A stretch of DNA of 64,000 bases, from NCBI GenBank assembly GCA_035557095.1, contig DATMEB010000132.1, positions 10,129-74,128 of the forward strand, given 5' to 3'. The notes under the pieces are model-generated. The model was not told the origin of the DNA. It searched no databases and was given only the letters and a program-made list of their open reading frames with translations. This DNA is from JALZDI01 sp035557095 (GTDB lineage Bacteria; Actinomycetota; Actinomycetes; Propionibacteriales; Nocardioidaceae). This document shows positions 8,140-16,332 of this stretch, in pieces (position 1 is the stretch's first letter; each line of letters begins with the position of its first letter). Position numbers and translations under genes: made by a program.

Positions 8140-9402
8140 TCAGCTCAGGGTGTCGCGGTGCACGACACCGGCCTTCATCACCAGCTTCAGGTGCTTGTCC
8201 GGAGCGGTGAGCACCTCGACGTCGGCCAGCGGGTCGCCATCGACCACGAGCAGGTCGCCCCACGCGCCGGGAGCAATCCTGCCAAGCCGGTCGTCGCCGA
8301 GCAGTCGTGCCGCGGTCGTGGTCGCCGACCGGATGATGTCGGCGGGCTGCTGCACCTGTGCACGGATGCTGAACTCGCCCAGCTGGTGCCGGTGCATGCC
8401 GCCGAGCAGGTCGGTGCCGTACACGATGTCGACACCGGCGCGGCCGGCACGCTCCAGCGCACCAAGCCCGTGCTGCAGGACGTCGTCAACCTTGGCCAGG
8501 CTGTCAGCGGGCAGCCCGTGCTCGGCGCCCTCGGCGGCCAGCTGCCGGTAGGTGACCAGCGTGGGCACCAGGAACGCCTGATGGGCGAGGAACAGCTCGA
8601 TGCTGCTGTCGTCGAGCAGGTTTCCGTGCTCGATGCTGCGCACCCCGGCCTGCAGCCCCCGGTTGATGGCGGCGGCGGTGTAGGCGTGCCCGGTGACGTA
8701 CCGGTTCGCCGCGGTCGCCTCCTCGACGGAGGCACGGATCTCCTCGAGGGAGAACTGGGTCGAGTCGACCCGGTCGGTGGGGGAGGCCACGCCACCGGAC
8801 AGCATGATCTTGATGTGGTCCGCACCGGTGCGCAGCTGCTCGCGGGCCCCTCGACGCACCTCGTCGACGCCGTCGCAGACCAGGCCGATGCTGGGACAGC
8901 AGCGGTGCTGGTCCATCACCAGGCGACCGCGGTGCCGCAGATCGCCGTGACCGCCCGTCTGCGACAGGGCCTTGCCACCGAAGAACAGCCGCGGACCGGC
9001 CAGCAGCCCCTCCTCGACCGCCTGGGCCAGTCCGTAGTCCGCGCCGCCCACATCGCGCACGGTGGTGAACCCGCGAGCGAGCATGCCCTGCAGGATCGCT
9101 GCGGACTTCGCGGTGACGTACGTCGGCGACCACTCGGCCTGCGCGGCCAGGTCCGCGGTGGTGGCGGTGACATGCACGTGCGCGTCGATCAGCCCGGGCA
9201 TCACCGTCATGCCGTGTGCGTCGATCGTTCGTGCCCCGGCCGGCGCGGTGACCTCCGCGCCACCGACTTCCGCGACGTGCTCGCCGTGTACGAGCACCCG
9301 ACGGTTCTCGGCCAGCTCACCCGTGTCCGGGTCCAGCACCTGGGCGCGTTCGATCAACACCGGCGTCCGGCCGCCTCGATCGGCGTAGTCCCGTTTCGTC
9401 AT
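8140..9402 (-). CDS. Metal-dependent amidohydrolase B (paralogue of the next gene)
   Basis: A 420-residue amidohydrolase with the same motif order as its neighbour: MPGLIDAHVHV, Lys in HIKIMLSGG, His in VTGHAYT and SIEHGNLL, Asp in VYGTDLLGG, and a C-terminal APGAWGDLLVVDGDPL strand that closes the beta domain. GGAGGAG lies six bases before the ATG. It sits between the SSS symporter (36 bases upstream) and amidohydrolase A (ten bases downstream). HRHQLGEF after the catalytic Asp differs from GAPHTPHPSL in A, so the two paralogues probably prefer different side chains or stereoisomers. Confidence 0.87.
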   Translation of the reverse strand: MTKRDYADRGGRTPVLIERAQVLDPDTGELAENRRVLVHGEHVAEVGGAEVTAPAGARTIDAHGMTVMPGLIDAHVHVTATTADLAAQAEWSPTYVTAKSAAILQGMLARGFTTVRDVGGADYGLAQAVEEGLLAGPRLFFGGKALSQTGGHGDLRHRGRLVMDQHRCCPSIGLVCDGVDEVRRGAREQLRTGADHIKIMLSGGVASPTDRVDSTQFSLEEIRASVEEATAANRYVTGHAYTAAAINRGLQAGVRSIEHGNLLDDSSIELFLAHQAFLVPTLVTYRQLAAEGAEHGLPADSLAKVDDVLQHGLGALERAGRAGVDIVYGTDLLGGMHRHQLGEFSIRAQVQQPADIIRSATTTAARLLGDDRLGRIAPGAWGDLLVVDGDPLADVEVLTAPDKHLKLVMKAGVVHRDTLS

Positions 9403-9438
9403 CGACCGCTCCTCCAGTGGACGCTCATCGGTGTCTGC

Positions 9439-10884
9439 TCATTCCACGCCCCCGGGTTGCCGGCCACCCGCTCCGGTGGCTGCCGCTGCCGGCAGGGTGG
9501 CCTCGCTGGTGCGGGGCTTGGTGAGAAGACTGCCGAGCGCCAACGCCAGCACCGACAGGGGCAGCGCCACGATGACCGAGTTCCACTCGTTCGGCTTGCC
9601 CAGCGCGAACTCCCACACCAGTACCGCTGCGGTGCCGACGAGCATGCTGGCCAGTGCGCCGGCGGTGGTGACCCGCGGCCAGAACAGCACCGCCAGCACC
9701 GCTGGAGTGATGGCGACGCCGTAGATCGTGTACGAGTGGATCTGCAGCTCCAGCACGGTGGGGAAGAACTGCCCGAGCGCGAACGCCAGTGCGGCCACCG
9801 CGAGCACCGCCAGCCGCAGCAGCTTCAGCCGTGAGGTCTCCGAGACGTCCTTCGAGGTGTGCCGGACGTAGAAGTCGTAGAGCATGTTGCCGGCGACCGA
9901 GAGCATGAACGAGGTGGCGGTGGTGACGATGAACGCCAGCGCTCCCGCAAGCAGCAGCCCGCCGACCACGGTCGGGAGCACGCCCTCGGAGGCCAGCGAC
10001 AGCACGGCGGTGTCGGGGTTCTCCAGGTTCGGCAGGAGCACGGTCGCCGCCGATCCGAGGATGGCGACCGGGATCACGACGACGAACGCGCCGAAGAAGA
10101 ACCCGATGGTGGAGCTGCGGGCGGCTCCCTCGTCGCGCGCCGCGGTCAGCCGCTGGTACATGTTCTGGTCGGCCAGGATGAGCAGGAACAGCGGCAGGAA
10201 GTAGCCCAGCAGCTGCATCGCGTCGAGCCCTCCGGACACTGTCTGCGACGCGGCCGGGAGCCGGCTGAGGTACCCACCGACGACGGCTGACAGCACCAGT
10301 GGAACGCTGACCAGGAGGGAGAACACGATCAGCAGCGCCGAGAGGAAGTCGGTCCAGGCGACGCTGAACAGCCCACCGCTCACGGCGAGGAAGGTCACCA
10401 CGACGGTGACCAGGATGGTCGCCTGCAGCTCGGACAGTGGCGTGACCAGGCTGACGATGTAGCCGCCGCCGGTGAACTGGTACGCCGTGATGCCGACGTA
10501 GGCGAGCAGGATGGCGACCGCCCCGACCATCCGCACCCCGACACCGAACCGCGCCTCCAGAAGCTCGGGCACGGTGTAGCGAGAGGCGGCCCGCACCTTG
10601 GCGGCGGCGAAGTAGAGCACGATGATGCCGGCCGGCGTCCCGGCGAAGAACACCAGCGCTGCCCACGGTCCGTACGTATAGGCGAAGTTGGCGCCTCCGA
10701 CGATCGTGCCCGAGCCGACCCAGGTGGCCAGCAGGGTCCCGATGAGCACGGGCCGCGGGAGGCGACGGCCGGCGAACATGAAGTCGTCACCGGTGCGCAC
10801 GCGGCTGGAGCGGGCGAAGTAGGCGCCGGCGACGACCATGACGACCAGGTAGCCGACGAGGATGGCCAGATGCACGGTCTGCAC
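9439..10884 (-). CDS. Sodium:solute symporter (SSS family)
   Basis: A 481-residue membrane protein with about thirteen helices. Hallmarks of the SSS family are the tilted first helix region with FMFAGRRLPRPVLIGTLLATWVGSGTI (split: FMFAGRRL then ATWVGSGTIVGGANFAY), the sodium-site helix near TTATSFMLSVAGNMLYDFYV, and LADQNMYQRLTAARDE. The GTG start at 10884 is chosen because GGAGGT sits six bases upstream and the first helix begins immediately after; a longer frame has an unlikely Cys/Arg-rich leader. It is the first gene of the operon that continues into two amidohydrolases, so it probably imports their substrate with Na+. Substrate unknown. Confidence 0.88.
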   Translation of the reverse strand: MQTVHLAILVGYLVVMVVAGAYFARSSRVRTGDDFMFAGRRLPRPVLIGTLLATWVGSGTIVGGANFAYTYGPWAALVFFAGTPAGIIVLYFAAAKVRAASRYTVPELLEARFGVGVRMVGAVAILLAYVGITAYQFTGGGYIVSLVTPLSELQATILVTVVVTFLAVSGGLFSVAWTDFLSALLIVFSLLVSVPLVLSAVVGGYLSRLPAASQTVSGGLDAMQLLGYFLPLFLLILADQNMYQRLTAARDEGAARSSTIGFFFGAFVVVIPVAILGSAATVLLPNLENPDTAVLSLASEGVLPTVVGGLLLAGALAFIVTTATSFMLSVAGNMLYDFYVRHTSKDVSETSRLKLLRLAVLAVAALAFALGQFFPTVLELQIHSYTIYGVAITPAVLAVLFWPRVTTAGALASMLVGTAAVLVWEFALGKPNEWNSVIVALPLSVLALALGSLLTKPRTSEATLPAAAATGAGGRQPGGVE

Positions 10885-10977
10885 TGTGTGACCTCCGGGT
10901 CCCGGGTTCCGGGTGGCTGGCCGGCACGAGGAGCATGCCCGCTGCGTGTGCAGCCGCCAGCACCGATTGGTCCGCAA

Positions 10978-11017
10978 TGCTTACAGGTATTTTCACTGTC
11001 GTGCAATAGTCGTTGCA
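10978..11017. promoter_or_regulatory. Divergent promoter region with TGCAA/TTGCA dyad
   Basis: Between the minus-strand symporter operon and the + strand RpiR gene lies TGCAA (11002-11006), six bases, TTGCA (11013-11017). On the minus strand TTGCAC (11006-11001) and TAAGCA (10983-10978) are 17 bases apart, which fits a -35/-10 pair for the symporter operon, though the -10 is poor. The dyad would overlap the -35, as expected for an operator of the neighbouring RpiR regulator. Confidence 0.35.
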
Positions 11018-11056
11018 AAGGTCCGGAGCCGGGCCGGACTGCGTGAGGGTGGCGGC

Positions 11057-11914
11057 GTGAACGCGATCGAAGAGTGGCTGTCGCAGCGGGTGGCGGACGC
11101 GCGGCTCGGCCCGGCGGCGCGGCGCGTGGTGGAGATCGTCGCCACTCAGCCGCACCTGGCCTCCTACGCGTCCACTGCCGACCTGGCCGAGCGCGCCGGG
11201 GTCAACGTGGCCACGGTCGTGCGCACCGCACGGTCGCTCGGGTTCACCGGCTGGCCGGATCTGCGGCTGGAGCTGCGCAGCCGGTATCTCGGTTCGCTGT
11301 CGGCCAACCAGGTGCTGGCCGAGCACGAGTGGCAGGTCGCGGACGACCCGATCTCGGCGGCGATCCGACGCGACATCGAGAACCTGGAGACGTTCGCCCG
11401 AACGGTGGACGCGCAGGCGGTACGAGCGCTCGCCGCCTCGATCCATGCTGCCGACCGCACCGTCGTGGCCGGGTCTGGAACCTTCGCCGCGCCGGGGATG
11501 CAGCTGGTGCATGCCGGCACGACGATGGGCCTGGACATGCGGCTGGAGCGGCATTTCGGCACCGCGCTGGCCAACACGGTCTCCCGGTTGCGCCAGGGTG
11601 ACGTGTTCGTGGCGGTCAACTTCTGGTGGCTGCCGCAGCAGCTGCTCGATGCAGCCGAGGTGGCGAGCGAACGTGGCGCGACGGTGGGTGTGGTGACCGA
11701 CCAGCGCACGTCGGCGCTGACCGATTCTGCCGCCCACGTGGTCGTGGTGCCGAGCGAGGGTGCGAGCTCGTTCCCGTCGCTGACCGCGGCCATGTCGCTG
11801 ATGCATGCGCTGCTGGCCGAGCTGGCGCGCCTCGGCGACGGCCAGGTGCAGGACGCGATGAACCGCAGCGAGGAAACCTGGCGCCGGATGCGGCTGTTCC
11901 ATCGCCAGCCCTGA
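11057..11914 (+). CDS. RpiR-family transcriptional regulator
   Basis: A 285-residue regulator with an N-terminal HTH (about 36-66, TADLAERAGVNVATVVRTARSLGFTG) whose LGFxGxPDLR end is an RpiR hallmark, and a C-terminal SIS sugar-phosphate-type domain (about 125-270, RTVVAGSGTFAAPGMQL). The GTG at 11057 follows GAGGGTGG; the upstream extension of the frame is unlike protein. It is divergent from the symporter-amidohydrolase operon and probably controls it. RpiR SIS domains usually sense phosphorylated sugars, but some actinobacterial members control peptide or amino-acid use, which fits the neighbours better. Confidence 0.86.
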   Translation: MNAIEEWLSQRVADARLGPAARRVVEIVATQPHLASYASTADLAERAGVNVATVVRTARSLGFTGWPDLRLELRSRYLGSLSANQVLAEHEWQVADDPISAAIRRDIENLETFARTVDAQAVRALAASIHAADRTVVAGSGTFAAPGMQLVHAGTTMGLDMRLERHFGTALANTVSRLRQGDVFVAVNFWWLPQQLLDAAEVASERGATVGVVTDQRTSALTDSAAHVVVVPSEGASSFPSLTAAMSLMHALLAELARLGDGQVQDAMNRSEETWRRMRLFHRQP

Positions 11915-12063
11915 CGGTGACGATCAAGTCGTCCGGACGGCTCGACCAGGCGTGATCCGGCCTTCCCCTTGCCAAATGCGGCGGGATCCTGCAAAGTCAG
12001 CGTCCATCAGTGCGCTTTGCTGCACATTCTCGCAATGAGTCAGACGTAACGACAGGACATCGC

Positions 12064-13104
12064 ATGACCGCTCGGCTGGGGTCGCTCGACCGCCGGATCG
12101 TCGCTGCCCTGCAGGCCGAGCCGCGCGCGTCGTGGGCGGCGGTGGCCACGGTGGCGCGGACGACCGAGACCACCGCGGCGCGGCGAGCCTCCCGTCTGCT
12201 GGAGACGGGTGCGCTGCGCCTGACCGGGTTGGCTGACCCCATCCGCTGCGGCTTCGGTCAGCCGGTGCTGCTGCAGCTGAAGTGCGAGCCGAGTCGGGCC
12301 GGGTCGATCGCCGACGCGCTGGCGCGCCGGGAGGACGTGCGGTTCTGCGGGCTCACCACAGGGCGCTGGGACGTGGTCGCCGAGCTCATCTCCTCCTCCA
12401 GCGACGACCTGGCTCGCGTCGTGGTCGACGAGGTCGGTCAGCTGCCGGGCATCACGGAGTCCTCCACCGCATTCGTGACCCGCAACTACAAGATGAGCTA
12501 CGACTGGAGCCGGGGGCTGCTCGACGTCGCCTCCGACGACGTGCCGTTGGAGACCGAGGGAGGCGCTGCGGCGAGTACGCGCTGGCACGACCCGTCGGCC
12601 AGCGCCGCGGTGGATCTCGACGACGTGGACGTGCATCTGCTCGCCGCGGTCGCCGACAACGGCCGCCGTTCGTACGCCGAGGTCGCCGGCGAGGTCGGGC
12701 TGTCCGAGACCGCGGTCCGGCGGCGTCTGGAACGGCTCGTGCGGGAGCGGTGCCTGATCTTCAGCGCCTACGTCGAACCCGCAGCGCTCGGGTACCACCT
12801 CGAGTTCCTCGTCTGGCTGCGGATGTCGTACCGGCACCTCGACCGAGCCGCAGCCGAGCTGGCCGCCCACCGCGAGGTTCGCTATCTCTCCGCCACCGCC
12901 GGGTCCGCCGAGCTGGTCTGCGAGGTCGTGCTTCCCGAGCAGGGGGACCTGTACGCGTTCACCACCGAGGTGCTCGGCCGCCTGCCCGGTCTGGTCACCG
13001 CTGACATCGGGGTCGAGATCGGCAACCGCAAGCGTGCCTGGCATGGTCCGGCGGACCAGCCGGGCGCATCACCCACCCGGAAGGCGTCATCCGCATGCAC
13101 CTGA
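12064..13104 (+). CDS. Double-module Lrp/AsnC-family regulator
   Basis: A 346-residue protein made of two AsnC/Lrp modules in tandem: HTH (about 5-55, GSLDRRIVAALQAEPRASWA), effector-binding RAM-like domain (about 70-150), a second HTH (about 182-235, DDVDVHLLAAVADNGRRSYA), and a second RAM domain (about 240-325). Ordinary Lrp proteins have one module of about 150 residues. ATG 12064 is preceded by an AGGA. The 3' end overlaps the racemase gene by ten bases, so the regulator is the first gene of the operon it presumably controls, sensing an amino acid or analogue. Confidence 0.88.
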   Translation: MTARLGSLDRRIVAALQAEPRASWAAVATVARTTETTAARRASRLLETGALRLTGLADPIRCGFGQPVLLQLKCEPSRAGSIADALARREDVRFCGLTTGRWDVVAELISSSSDDLARVVVDEVGQLPGITESSTAFVTRNYKMSYDWSRGLLDVASDDVPLETEGGAAASTRWHDPSASAAVDLDDVDVHLLAAVADNGRRSYAEVAGEVGLSETAVRRRLERLVRERCLIFSAYVEPAALGYHLEFLVWLRMSYRHLDRAAAELAAHREVRYLSATAGSAELVCEVVLPEQGDLYAFTTEVLGRLPGLVTADIGVEIGNRKRAWHGPADQPGASPTRKASSACT

Positions 13105-13865
13105 CCTACGCCCTCCCTGCACCGGCACACCTGACGTCGATGGGGCAGCAGGAGGTGGACCGGCGGACCGCGCTGCTCAACGAGTGGGCAAGTCCCGACA
13201 CCACCGTCAGCGTCACCACGACCCCGGCGGGTCCGGCGTCGGTGGAGTCGATGTACGAGGAGTACCTGGCGATCCCGCACCTGGCCGCATCCATCCGAGA
13301 CAGCGAGGCGTCCGGCAGCGACGCCGCCATCATCGGCTGCTTCGGAGATCCCGGGCTGGACGGCATCCGCGAGATCGCTGCGAAGCCGGTCGTGGGCCCA
13401 GCCGCCGCCTCGATCACCCTCGCGGCGACACTCGGCCACCGCTTCTCGATCGTCACCGTCGCCGACAGCGTTCGCCATCCGCTACGCCGCCTGGCCTGGG
13501 ACACCGGTGTCGAGGGTGCACTCGGGGAGGTCCGCGCGGTCAACGTCGGCGTGCTCGCACTCAACGCCGACCACGACGCGGCGCACGCCGCGGTGGCCGA
13601 AGAGTGCAAGCGCGCACTCGACTCAGCCGACGTGGACACCCTGGTCCTGGGGTGCATGAGCATGGGCTTCCTCGGCGCGGCCGAACGCCTCACCGACGAG
13701 CTGGGCGTGCCGGTCGTCAACCCTGTGCGGGCCGCCCTGCACCATGCCGAGACTCTCGTGCGGATGCGGCTCGCGCCGAGCCGCCGCGCCTACCTCGTGC
13801 CGCCGAAGGTGGCCGCGGGCTCCGCCCCCGAGGACCTGCTGCTCACCGACACCCACCAGCGCTGA
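13095..13865 (+). CDS. Asp/Glu/hydantoin racemase family protein
   Basis: A 256-residue member of the Asp/Glu racemase superfamily. The two cofactor-independent catalytic cysteines are C82 in IIGCFGDPGLDG and C187 in LVLGCMSMGF. GCFGDPGLD is the pattern of hydantoin racemases (HyuE) as opposed to glutamate racemases, so the expected reaction is interconversion of D- and L-5-substituted hydantoins; allantoin racemase is a close alternative. It starts inside the end of the AsnC gene (ten-base overlap). The D-carbamoylase at 5208 and the hydantoinase at 20653 are the natural partners. Confidence 0.8.
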   Translation: MHLTYALPAPAHLTSMGQQEVDRRTALLNEWASPDTTVSVTTTPAGPASVESMYEEYLAIPHLAASIRDSEASGSDAAIIGCFGDPGLDGIREIAAKPVVGPAAASITLAATLGHRFSIVTVADSVRHPLRRLAWDTGVEGALGEVRAVNVGVLALNADHDAAHAAVAEECKRALDSADVDTLVLGCMSMGFLGAAERLTDELGVPVVNPVRAALHHAETLVRMRLAPSRRAYLVPPKVAAGSAPEDLLLTDTHQR

Positions 13866-13898
13866 CCCGTGGGTGTCATCCCCTGCCAAGGAGCGAAC

Positions 13899-14696
13899 AT
13901 GCACCTCCACCACACACCGGTCGACGGTTCGCGACGCAGACGTACCGGCTCGGTCCTGACCAGGTGGTTCGCGACAGTCCTGGTCGGCGGTCTGACCGGC
14001 GTGGCCCTGCTGCCCGGTGTCGCAGCCGCCGAGGAGGCTGCGCCGAGCCTGCAGAGCGCCGAGGTCGACGTGACCATGCGTGCCGACGACACCTCCCGGC
14101 TACGGGCCACCTACCGCCTGAGCGCAGCCTCACCGGGAGGGACGGTCGTACCGCATCGGATCCTGCCCCGCAGCGACTCGCAGCTGCGTCGACTGGCGAT
14201 CGTCGGCCCGGGATCCGTGCAGCGCCGTGATGCGACCACGTACGACGTCGCCGTTCCCGGCGGAGCCAGGACCTACTCGCTGGTTGCGGTGAGCCAGGCG
14301 TCCGTGCCCGGTGACGTGCCCGTCCCGGTCCCCGACATTCCCGCGGTCGAGCAGGCGCACGTCACCATCGACGTCGCACTGCCGCGGGGACAGCATCTCG
14401 TCGGCGACTCGCTTCCGTCGTTCACCTCGGAGACCCGAGGTGAACGGACGCTCCTCCACCACAGCGGTCCGGCCGTTCCCAGCGCCGTGGTCGCGCCGTA
14501 CGGGACCTCGTCCGTGTTCTCCCTCGGCGACCTCCTCACGCTGCTCGGTCTCGGCGTGCTGGCGGGCAGCTGCCTGCTGTGGTTCCGGCATGGCAACCGC
14601 ACCGCCGACGCCGGCGAGGACGCGACGCGACCCGTCGACGAGCTGCCTGAGGCCCGGGAACGTGTCGGCGCCGGCCAGGGGAGGGACGCGCTGTGA
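13899..14696 (+). CDS. Secreted, C-terminally anchored protein of unknown function
   Basis: About 265 residues, not recognised. The N-terminus has a basic stretch (RRRR), a hydrophobic core (WFATVLVGGLTGVALL) and a likely signal-peptidase site after GVAAA. About 170 residues of probable beta-rich extracytoplasmic domain follow, then one C-terminal helix (LLTLLGLGVLAGSCLLWF) and a short charged cytoplasmic tail. No cysteines suggest disulfides. The start has AAGGAG six bases upstream. Its stop overlaps the next small gene (GTGA), which overlaps the symporter gene, so it looks like an extracellular accessory to that symporter: a capture, gating or sensing domain. That role is inference. Confidence 0.75.
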   Translation: MHLHHTPVDGSRRRRTGSVLTRWFATVLVGGLTGVALLPGVAAAEEAAPSLQSAEVDVTMRADDTSRLRATYRLSAASPGGTVVPHRILPRSDSQLRRLAIVGPGSVQRRDATTYDVAVPGGARTYSLVAVSQASVPGDVPVPVPDIPAVEQAHVTIDVALPRGQHLVGDSLPSFTSETRGERTLLHHSGPAVPSAVVAPYGTSSVFSLGDLLTLLGLGVLAGSCLLWFRHGNRTADAGEDATRPVDELPEARERVGAGQGRDAL

Positions 14697-14863
14697 TCGC
14701 GATGCTGCTGACACCGTTCGGCACCCCGTTCGACATCTCCGTCATCGTGGGCGTGCTGCTCTCCACCGTCGCGGTCGTGCTGAGCCACCGCCGACGGCCA
14801 GCCGCCCAGGACGACACGCCCGCGCGCGCGGCCGACGCCGTGCGTACCAAGGAGGGCTCGTGA
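14693..14863 (+). CDS. 56-residue single-helix membrane protein
   Basis: A very small gene found by reading between neighbours. GTG at 14693 overlaps the stop of the secreted-protein gene (GTGA) and its own TGA at 14861-14863 overlaps the GTG start of the symporter (GTGA). It encodes MIAMLLTPFGTPFD, a hydrophobic helix ISVIVGVLLSTVAVVLSH, a basic RRR stop-transfer, and a polar tail. Third positions are GC-rich as in real genes. It resembles in size and position the small partner subunits known for some sodium:solute symporters, but I see no family motif, so the partner role is inferred from the double stop-start coupling. Confidence 0.7.
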   Translation: MIAMLLTPFGTPFDISVIVGVLLSTVAVVLSHRRRPAAQDDTPARAADAVRTKEGS

Positions 14864-16332
14864 CCTTCGAAACCGCGTTCCTGCTCGTGTTGGCCGCCTT
14901 CTTCGTCGTGGTGATGGTCGAGGGCTGGCAGTCGTGGAAGCGCACCAAGAACGAGACCGACTACCTGGTGGCGGGTCGCAGCATGGGTGCCTGGATCGGA
15001 GGTGCCAGCATCTCGGCCACCCAGATGAGCGCTGGAACCTTCGTCGGGACGATGGGGATCCACTACCTCACCGGTGCGTCGTTCATGGCCGGCTGGCTCG
15101 GCATCTGGGTCGCGTTCGTCCTGGCCGCGTTCGTGATCGCGCCGCGCCTGCGGCGGTACGCCCACGAGCGCAACGCGCTGACCTTCCCCGACTACATCGC
15201 CGACCGGTTCGGCGGGAAGCTGCCGCGCGCGGTCGTGTCGGTGCTGTTGGTGATCTCGTACGTCGTGTTCATGTCCGCGCAGTACCAGGCCGGCGGGGTC
15301 ATCCTCGGCACCGTGTTCGGGATCCCCTTCGTCTACGGCGCGATCATCCTGATGGTGCTCGTCGTCGGCTACACGGTGATCGGCGGCATGCACGCGGTGA
15401 TGCGCACCGACTTCCTGCAGCAGATCGCGATGATGATCGGCATCGCGGTCGGCGTCCCGCTCGTGGTCGCGCGCGCCGGCGGCTGGGAGTCCCTGGGAGC
15501 CGCGCTGCCCGCGGTGGCCCCGGAGTTCACCGGCTGGGCCTTCGGCTGGAGCGACCTCGTGGGCTTCTGGCTCGGGTTCGGGTTCGCCGCCCTGTGCGCG
15601 CCGTACCTGTTGCTGCGCTTCTACGCGATGCCTGACGACCGCACGTGCCAGCGTGCCTCCGGGGTCGCTCTGGGCTTCGTGCTCGCCACCGGCATCTGCA
15701 TCGCCATCCTCGGCATGGCCATGCGGGTGATCTACCCCCAGCTGCCGGTCGCCGACGCCGCCTCCACCCTGCTGGCCTCGGAGGTGGTCCCGCCGCTGCT
15801 CGGTGCTGTCGTGCTCACCGCGGTCATCGCCGCGGTGATGAGCACCGTCGACTCGGTGCTCCTCGTCGCGGGGCCGGCGATCAGCCATGACCTGTACGGG
15901 CGGCTGATCCGCCCGAACGCCGACGAGGCGTCGCGGATGCGCGTCAACCGTTGGGCGACGGCGGTCATCGGTGCCGTCCCGGTGCTGCTCACCGTCCAGG
16001 AGCTCGACATCGTGCAGTTCGTCGTGCTGGCGTACGCCGCCCTGCTGGCCTCGACGATCGTCGCGCCGGTCCTGCTGGGGCTGTACTGGCGGCGGGCCAG
16101 CCAGGCCGGGGCAGTGGCGTCGATGCTCGTCGGGTTCGCGGTGTGCGCGGCCTGGTACGCACTTGGCGAGCCGTACATCGGTGCGGTCGTGCCCGGCGTG
16201 ACCGCCTCGGTCGTTGCCATGCTGCTCGTGTCGCTCGCCACCCGCCCCGTCGAGGCAGAGCTCCTCGAACCGTTCTTCGAACCCGGACCCGATCCCGTCA
16301 GGCCCTTGGCACAGATGAAAGGAACACCGTGA
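14860..16332 (+). CDS. Sodium:solute symporter (SSS family), second copy
   Basis: A 490-residue SSS-family carrier with about thirteen helices. Family signatures are TDYLVAGRSMGAWIGGASIS near the first cytoplasmic loop, AFVLAAFVIAPRLRRYAHERNALTFPDY, and the sodium-site helix MSTVDSVLLVAGPAISHDLY. The GTG start overlaps the stop of the 56-residue gene, and its own stop overlaps the dipeptidase start (GTGA), with AAAGGA serving the latter. It probably imports a peptide-like or amidated compound for the dipeptidase. It is only distantly like the symporter at 9439. Confidence 0.88.
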   Translation: MTFETAFLLVLAAFFVVVMVEGWQSWKRTKNETDYLVAGRSMGAWIGGASISATQMSAGTFVGTMGIHYLTGASFMAGWLGIWVAFVLAAFVIAPRLRRYAHERNALTFPDYIADRFGGKLPRAVVSVLLVISYVVFMSAQYQAGGVILGTVFGIPFVYGAIILMVLVVGYTVIGGMHAVMRTDFLQQIAMMIGIAVGVPLVVARAGGWESLGAALPAVAPEFTGWAFGWSDLVGFWLGFGFAALCAPYLLLRFYAMPDDRTCQRASGVALGFVLATGICIAILGMAMRVIYPQLPVADAASTLLASEVVPPLLGAVVLTAVIAAVMSTVDSVLLVAGPAISHDLYGRLIRPNADEASRMRVNRWATAVIGAVPVLLTVQELDIVQFVVLAYAALLASTIVAPVLLGLYWRRASQAGAVASMLVGFAVCAAWYALGEPYIGAVVPGVTASVVAMLLVSLATRPVEAELLEPFFEPGPDPVRPLAQMKGTP

